Assembly: GCA_018609045.1 (NCBI GenBank) | Contig: JABAYK010000047.1 | Span: forward strand, 1-35,989 | Direction: 5' to 3' | From: Flavobacteriales bacterium | GTDB taxonomy: Bacteria; Bacteroidota; Bacteroidia; Flavobacteriales_G; Salibacteraceae | DNA: 35,989 nucleotides | Shown: positions 32,886-35,989 of the stretch, piece by piece | Position numbering within the stretch: position 1 is the first letter of the stretch | How the letters are laid out: each line of letters begins with the position of its first letter | Notes under the pieces: model-generated | Told to the model about the DNA's origin: nothing | Seen by the model: the letters and a program-made list of their open reading frames with translations, nothing else | Databases searched by the model: none | Translations under genes and position numbers: made by a program

Positions 32886-35800
32886 ATGAATACAAATTTA
32901 CAAGTTATTAACGCAAGTGCAGGAAGTGGTAAAACTACGCTTTTGGTTAAAAAATATTTGTATCTAATATTACAAAAAAATAATCCCTTTGTTTTTAGGG
33001 GAATTTTAGCCATAACCTTTACAAACAAGGCGGCCCAAGAAATGAAGCAAAGGGTAACCGAAGCTTTAACTTTAATTGCAGAAGAAAACTACGAACAAGA
33101 GCAAGTTTTAAAAGACTTGAAAAATGAGTTAAAACTTACCCACACTGAATTTACAGAAAGAGGAAAGTTAGTTTTAGAAGCCATTTTGCATAATTACTCT
33201 GACTTAGCCATAAGCACAATAGATGCATTTGTTTACAGATTGATAAAGACCTTTTCGAAAGATTTAAACTTACCAGCCAATTTTGAAGTAAACCTAAACC
33301 AAGACGATGTTTTAAAAGAATGCATTGATATTTTGGTTGAGAAAGCTTCAACCAACGCCAAAATTGCTGAGTATTTAACAGACTACATCAAAAATAATTT
33401 AGAGGAAGAATCATCTTGGAGGATTGAAAAGCAATTGCTGAAATTTTCGCAAATACTTGTTAACTCTGAAAGCAAGCCTCAGTTAGAAAAGTTAACCAAA
33501 ATAAAATTCGAACAAATTCTAGTTATTCAACAGGCTTGCAAAAAAATTGTAGAAGATTACTACAATGACCTTAATGAAAAGGCAAAACACATTTTAGAGT
33601 TTTTAAAGCAAAATAATATTCAAGTAAATGATATTAGTGGCAAATCGAACAGCTTTGCAGTAGCACTTCAAAAAATTATTAATGATCAAAATATTTTACC
33701 AAATACCATAATCAAAGCATCAACTGCAGAAAAACTTTATTCTCCATCAGCAAGCAAAGAAATAAAGGCGTTGCTAGAAGAAATAAAAAACGATATACAA
33801 GCCAAACTAATTGATCTTTTAAACTTTTTCGAAGTACGGGATGATGATTTTAATGTTGCCTCTACCCTGTGGAAAAACATCTATCAAACAGGCCTTTTAG
33901 GAGAGCTTCAACAAACATTACAAAATCAAAAAAGAGAAAAAAACTTTTTGCTTATTTCAGATTTTAACGCATTGGTTTCTGAAGCTTTAACTCAAGAAGA
34001 TGCTCCTTTTATTTATTTAAGAACCGGCGAAAAGTTTAACCATATTTTTATTGATGAGTTTCAAGATACATCTACAACCCAATGGAGCAATATGCTTCCG
34101 TTGGTAGAAAATAGTTTGAGCGATGGCAACTCTGTTTTTTTAGTAGGCGACGTAAAACAATCTATTTACAGATGGCGCGGAAGCGAATCTGAACAGTTGG
34201 CTAACTTCCCCAATCCGCCAAAGTCATTGCCCAAACATTTACAAACAGAAAAGCATCTTCAATTAAAAAACTTTTTTAATGGATTAGAAATTTTAGACAC
34301 CAATTATCGCTCTGTAGAAAATATTGTTTCCTTCAACAACCAAGTTTTCGAATTATTAAGCAAAAAAATTAATCCAAACTTTAATAGCTTTTTCGAGGGA
34401 TACATTCAAAAGCCAAATAAAAAAGGAAAACTAGGCTACCTTGAGTTTAATATTTTACCAGAAGAAAATTATCACGAAACTCAACTAGAGGAATTGGCCA
34501 AAGTTGTAGCCCGAAAAATTGAATTAAACAACAAGCCAAAAGACATTTTAATATTAACAAGAGGCAATGACGTTGTGGCTGAAATCACAGCTTTTTTAAC
34601 CGATAAAAACATTCCGGTAATTTCTTCGGAAGGATTGCTTCTAAAGAATTCACCAAAGGTTTGCTTGTTAATGGCTTTGTTAAATTACCAATATCAAAAA
34701 GGCCAAAACACGCAGGTAAATGCCACACTTTGGTATTGGGTTCAAAAAAATAATTTAGAAATAAGTTTTGATTTAACCGATTTAGAATCAAATCACCTTC
34801 AATTAATTTTTCCTAACCAAAATATTGAAAAACTAGCAACCAAAAGCGTTTTTGAATTATTAGAAACATTCGCATTTTGGCTAGGTTTTTACGAAAACGA
34901 AGACGCATTTATTTCCGCATTTTTTAATACAGCTATTGAATATTTCTCAAAACATAGCGATGGATACAATGCTTTTGCCGATTGGTGGAATGATAATAAA
35001 AACAAGTTGGCCGTGGAAACTCCGGGAGAAGCAAATGCTGTTTCGGTAATGACAATTCACAAAGCAAAAGGCTTACAATTTGATTGTGTAATTCTACCAT
35101 TTTTCAACTTTAAAACCTTTGGCGGCAGATATACAAATTGGGTTGAGTTAGATGAAGAAAAGTTTGGAATATCGAACCCATACTTGCCTATTAGTTCATC
35201 AAATGCGAAGGCCTTAAATCATATTGAGGAATATGAGGCCGAAAAAGCCAAAAACTTTTTAGATGCCCTAAACTTACTTTATGTTGCCCTTACAAGACCC
35301 AAAAAAGAATTATTCATTTTCACCAAAAATTCAAAAAGAGATGGGAGTTCTGTGGCATACATAAACAACTTATTAAACTATGCAATTGAACAAATTGAAG
35401 GCCCAAAAGCCATAAATTCAGAAAAATATATTTGGGGAGAAGAGTTTGAATATCAAAAAGATAAAACACCTGAATTAAACCTTAAAACATCAATAAACTA
35501 TACTCCTTGGCGCGAAAAAATTAAAATTAGCACATCAAAAGCAAGATTTAAAAACAGAGCTATGGCCAAAGGAGAAAGGTTTCATGAAATAATGGCTCAT
35601 ATTATTAATATAGAATCCTTAGAAAAAATTTCATCTAAGTTTAATTTAACTGCAGCAGAAAAAGATAAAATACAATGGGTTGTAAATCATCCAGATTTGA
35701 AACCTTCGTTTGCTCCTGAGGTTAATGTAATTGCAGAAATTCATATTTTAACTCCAGAAGGGAAAAAATACATTCCAGATAGGTTTACCACCAACGGAAA

Positions 35801-35957
35801 CGAAACATTTTTAATTGATTACAAAACAGGTGAATTTCAGAAAAAATATGAAACTCAGCTAAATCAATATGCCGAAACCTTACAAAAAATGGGGTTTAAG
35901 AATATTACAAAACAATTAGTGTTTACCGAAACTGAAGATGTTTACTTGGTAAATTAA
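32886..35957 (+). CDS. AddA/RecB-like UvrD-family helicase with C-terminal nuclease domain
   Basis: 1023 residues from the ATG at 32886, which puts the Walker A motif (ASAGSGKTT) right at the N-terminus as in the family. An upstream extension would run through the opposite-strand protease gene. Helicase motifs in order: LAITFTNKAAQEMKQRV (Ia), FIDEFQDTS near 387 (II), GDVKQSIYRWRG near 420 (III), NYRS (IV), MTIHKAKGLQFD near 721 (V) and LYVALTRPKKELF near 797 (VI). The C-terminus has GERFHEIMA, YIPDRF, LIDYKTG near 977 and QLNQY, a complete RecB-type nuclease. The AddAB complex processes DNA double-strand ends for recombination. The AddB partner is not in the window and would be expected nearby. 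Confidence 0.92.
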   Translation: MNTNLQVINASAGSGKTTLLVKKYLYLILQKNNPFVFRGILAITFTNKAAQEMKQRVTEALTLIAEENYEQEQVLKDLKNELKLTHTEFTERGKLVLEAILHNYSDLAISTIDAFVYRLIKTFSKDLNLPANFEVNLNQDDVLKECIDILVEKASTNAKIAEYLTDYIKNNLEEESSWRIEKQLLKFSQILVNSESKPQLEKLTKIKFEQILVIQQACKKIVEDYYNDLNEKAKHILEFLKQNNIQVNDISGKSNSFAVALQKIINDQNILPNTIIKASTAEKLYSPSASKEIKALLEEIKNDIQAKLIDLLNFFEVRDDDFNVASTLWKNIYQTGLLGELQQTLQNQKREKNFLLISDFNALVSEALTQEDAPFIYLRTGEKFNHIFIDEFQDTSTTQWSNMLPLVENSLSDGNSVFLVGDVKQSIYRWRGSESEQLANFPNPPKSLPKHLQTEKHLQLKNFFNGLEILDTNYRSVENIVSFNNQVFELLSKKINPNFNSFFEGYIQKPNKKGKLGYLEFNILPEENYHETQLEELAKVVARKIELNNKPKDILILTRGNDVVAEITAFLTDKNIPVISSEGLLLKNSPKVCLLMALLNYQYQKGQNTQVNATLWYWVQKNNLEISFDLTDLESNHLQLIFPNQNIEKLATKSVFELLETFAFWLGFYENEDAFISAFFNTAIEYFSKHSDGYNAFADWWNDNKNKLAVETPGEANAVSVMTIHKAKGLQFDCVILPFFNFKTFGGRYTNWVELDEEKFGISNPYLPISSSNAKALNHIEEYEAEKAKNFLDALNLLYVALTRPKKELFIFTKNSKRDGSSVAYINNLLNYAIEQIEGPKAINSEKYIWGEEFEYQKDKTPELNLKTSINYTPWREKIKISTSKARFKNRAMAKGERFHEIMAHIINIESLEKISSKFNLTAAEKDKIQWVVNHPDLKPSFAPEVNVIAEIHILTPEGKKYIPDRFTTNGNETFLIDYKTGEFQKKYETQLNQYAETLQKMGFKNITKQLVFTETEDVYLVN
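32893..32900 (-). promoter_or_regulatory. -7 promoter element of the subtilisin gene inside the helicase start
   Basis: On the minus strand TAAATTTG matches TAnnTTTG and ends 22 bases before the subtilisin ATG at 32871. It overlaps the first codons of the divergent helicase gene, because only 14 bases separate the two start codons. Confidence 0.45.
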
Positions 35958-35989
35958 GCTGCTTCTAATTTAACTGTTCCAAATAATTC
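35954..35989 (-). CDS. C-terminal end of a minus-strand gene running off the window (uncertain)
   Basis: The last 36 bases read on the minus strand as an open frame ending ELFGTVKLEAA and a TAA that shares the TTAA tetranucleotide with the helicase stop, as do two other convergent pairs here. Only eleven codons are visible, so neither the gene nor a product can be confirmed. Confidence 0.3.
   Translation of the reverse strand, partial: ELFGTVKLEAA

Overview
The window is a gene-dense, AT-rich chromosomal segment of a member of the Bacteroidota, most likely a Flavobacteriales-like marine lineage. The evidence is three secreted proteins with type IX secretion system (T9SS) C-terminal signals (two type A, one CHU_C/type B), Bacteroidota-restricted families (DUF4294, TIGR02757, DUF4377), lipoproteins with SC/AC lipoboxes, almost no Shine-Dalgarno sequences, and several copies of the Bacteroidota -7 promoter element TAnnTTTG a short, regular distance before start codons. 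No insertion sequence, phage gene, CRISPR array or recognisable defence system is present. Most of it is core genome with scattered secreted or surface genes.

Layout. 1-1000: a decayed locus, with a DUF4377 lipoprotein-like gene broken by a stop and a frameshift, fused to an outer-membrane barrel gene without a start. 1003-1848: an orphan Nudix-derived regulator (NrtR/AraR type) with a palindrome in front, then an initiator tRNA on the other strand. 1984-5772: operon era-der-M1 aminopeptidase, converging on an M14 carboxypeptidase (5769-6893). 7018-8334: a LamG protein with a T9SS tail. 8335-10914: minus-strand housekeeping operon def-queD-lpxH-map. 11013-12119: a DtxR-family regulator and smpB. 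12174-15129: minus-strand pcm, an outer-membrane barrel and two paralogous lipoproteins. 15272-18601: a Gfo/Idh/MocA oxidoreductase, a lipoprotein and a polyprenyl-phosphate sugar-phosphate transferase, a surface-glycan set. 18651-22879: 3-hydroxybutyryl-CoA dehydrogenase, and facing it sucC-biotin carboxylase-DUF4294, together suggesting acyl-CoA metabolism. 22999-24404: lolD and a TIGR02757 gene. 24459-28604: a 1381-residue T9SS surface protein with nine Cys-paired Ig/PKD-like modules. 28662-30158: a lipoamide-dehydrogenase-like flavoprotein lacking both redox cysteines. 30155-32871: a secreted subtilisin overlapping a lipoprotein di-haem peroxidase. 32886-35957: an AddA/RecB-like helicase-nuclease.

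I found no convincing wholly new multi-gene system. The items most worth a second look are the broken DUF4377/barrel junction, the QueD homologue without its first zinc histidine, the disulfide-less flavoprotein, the modular adhesin, the subtilisin-peroxidase pair, and three places where convergent genes share their stop codons in the tetranucleotide TTAA.
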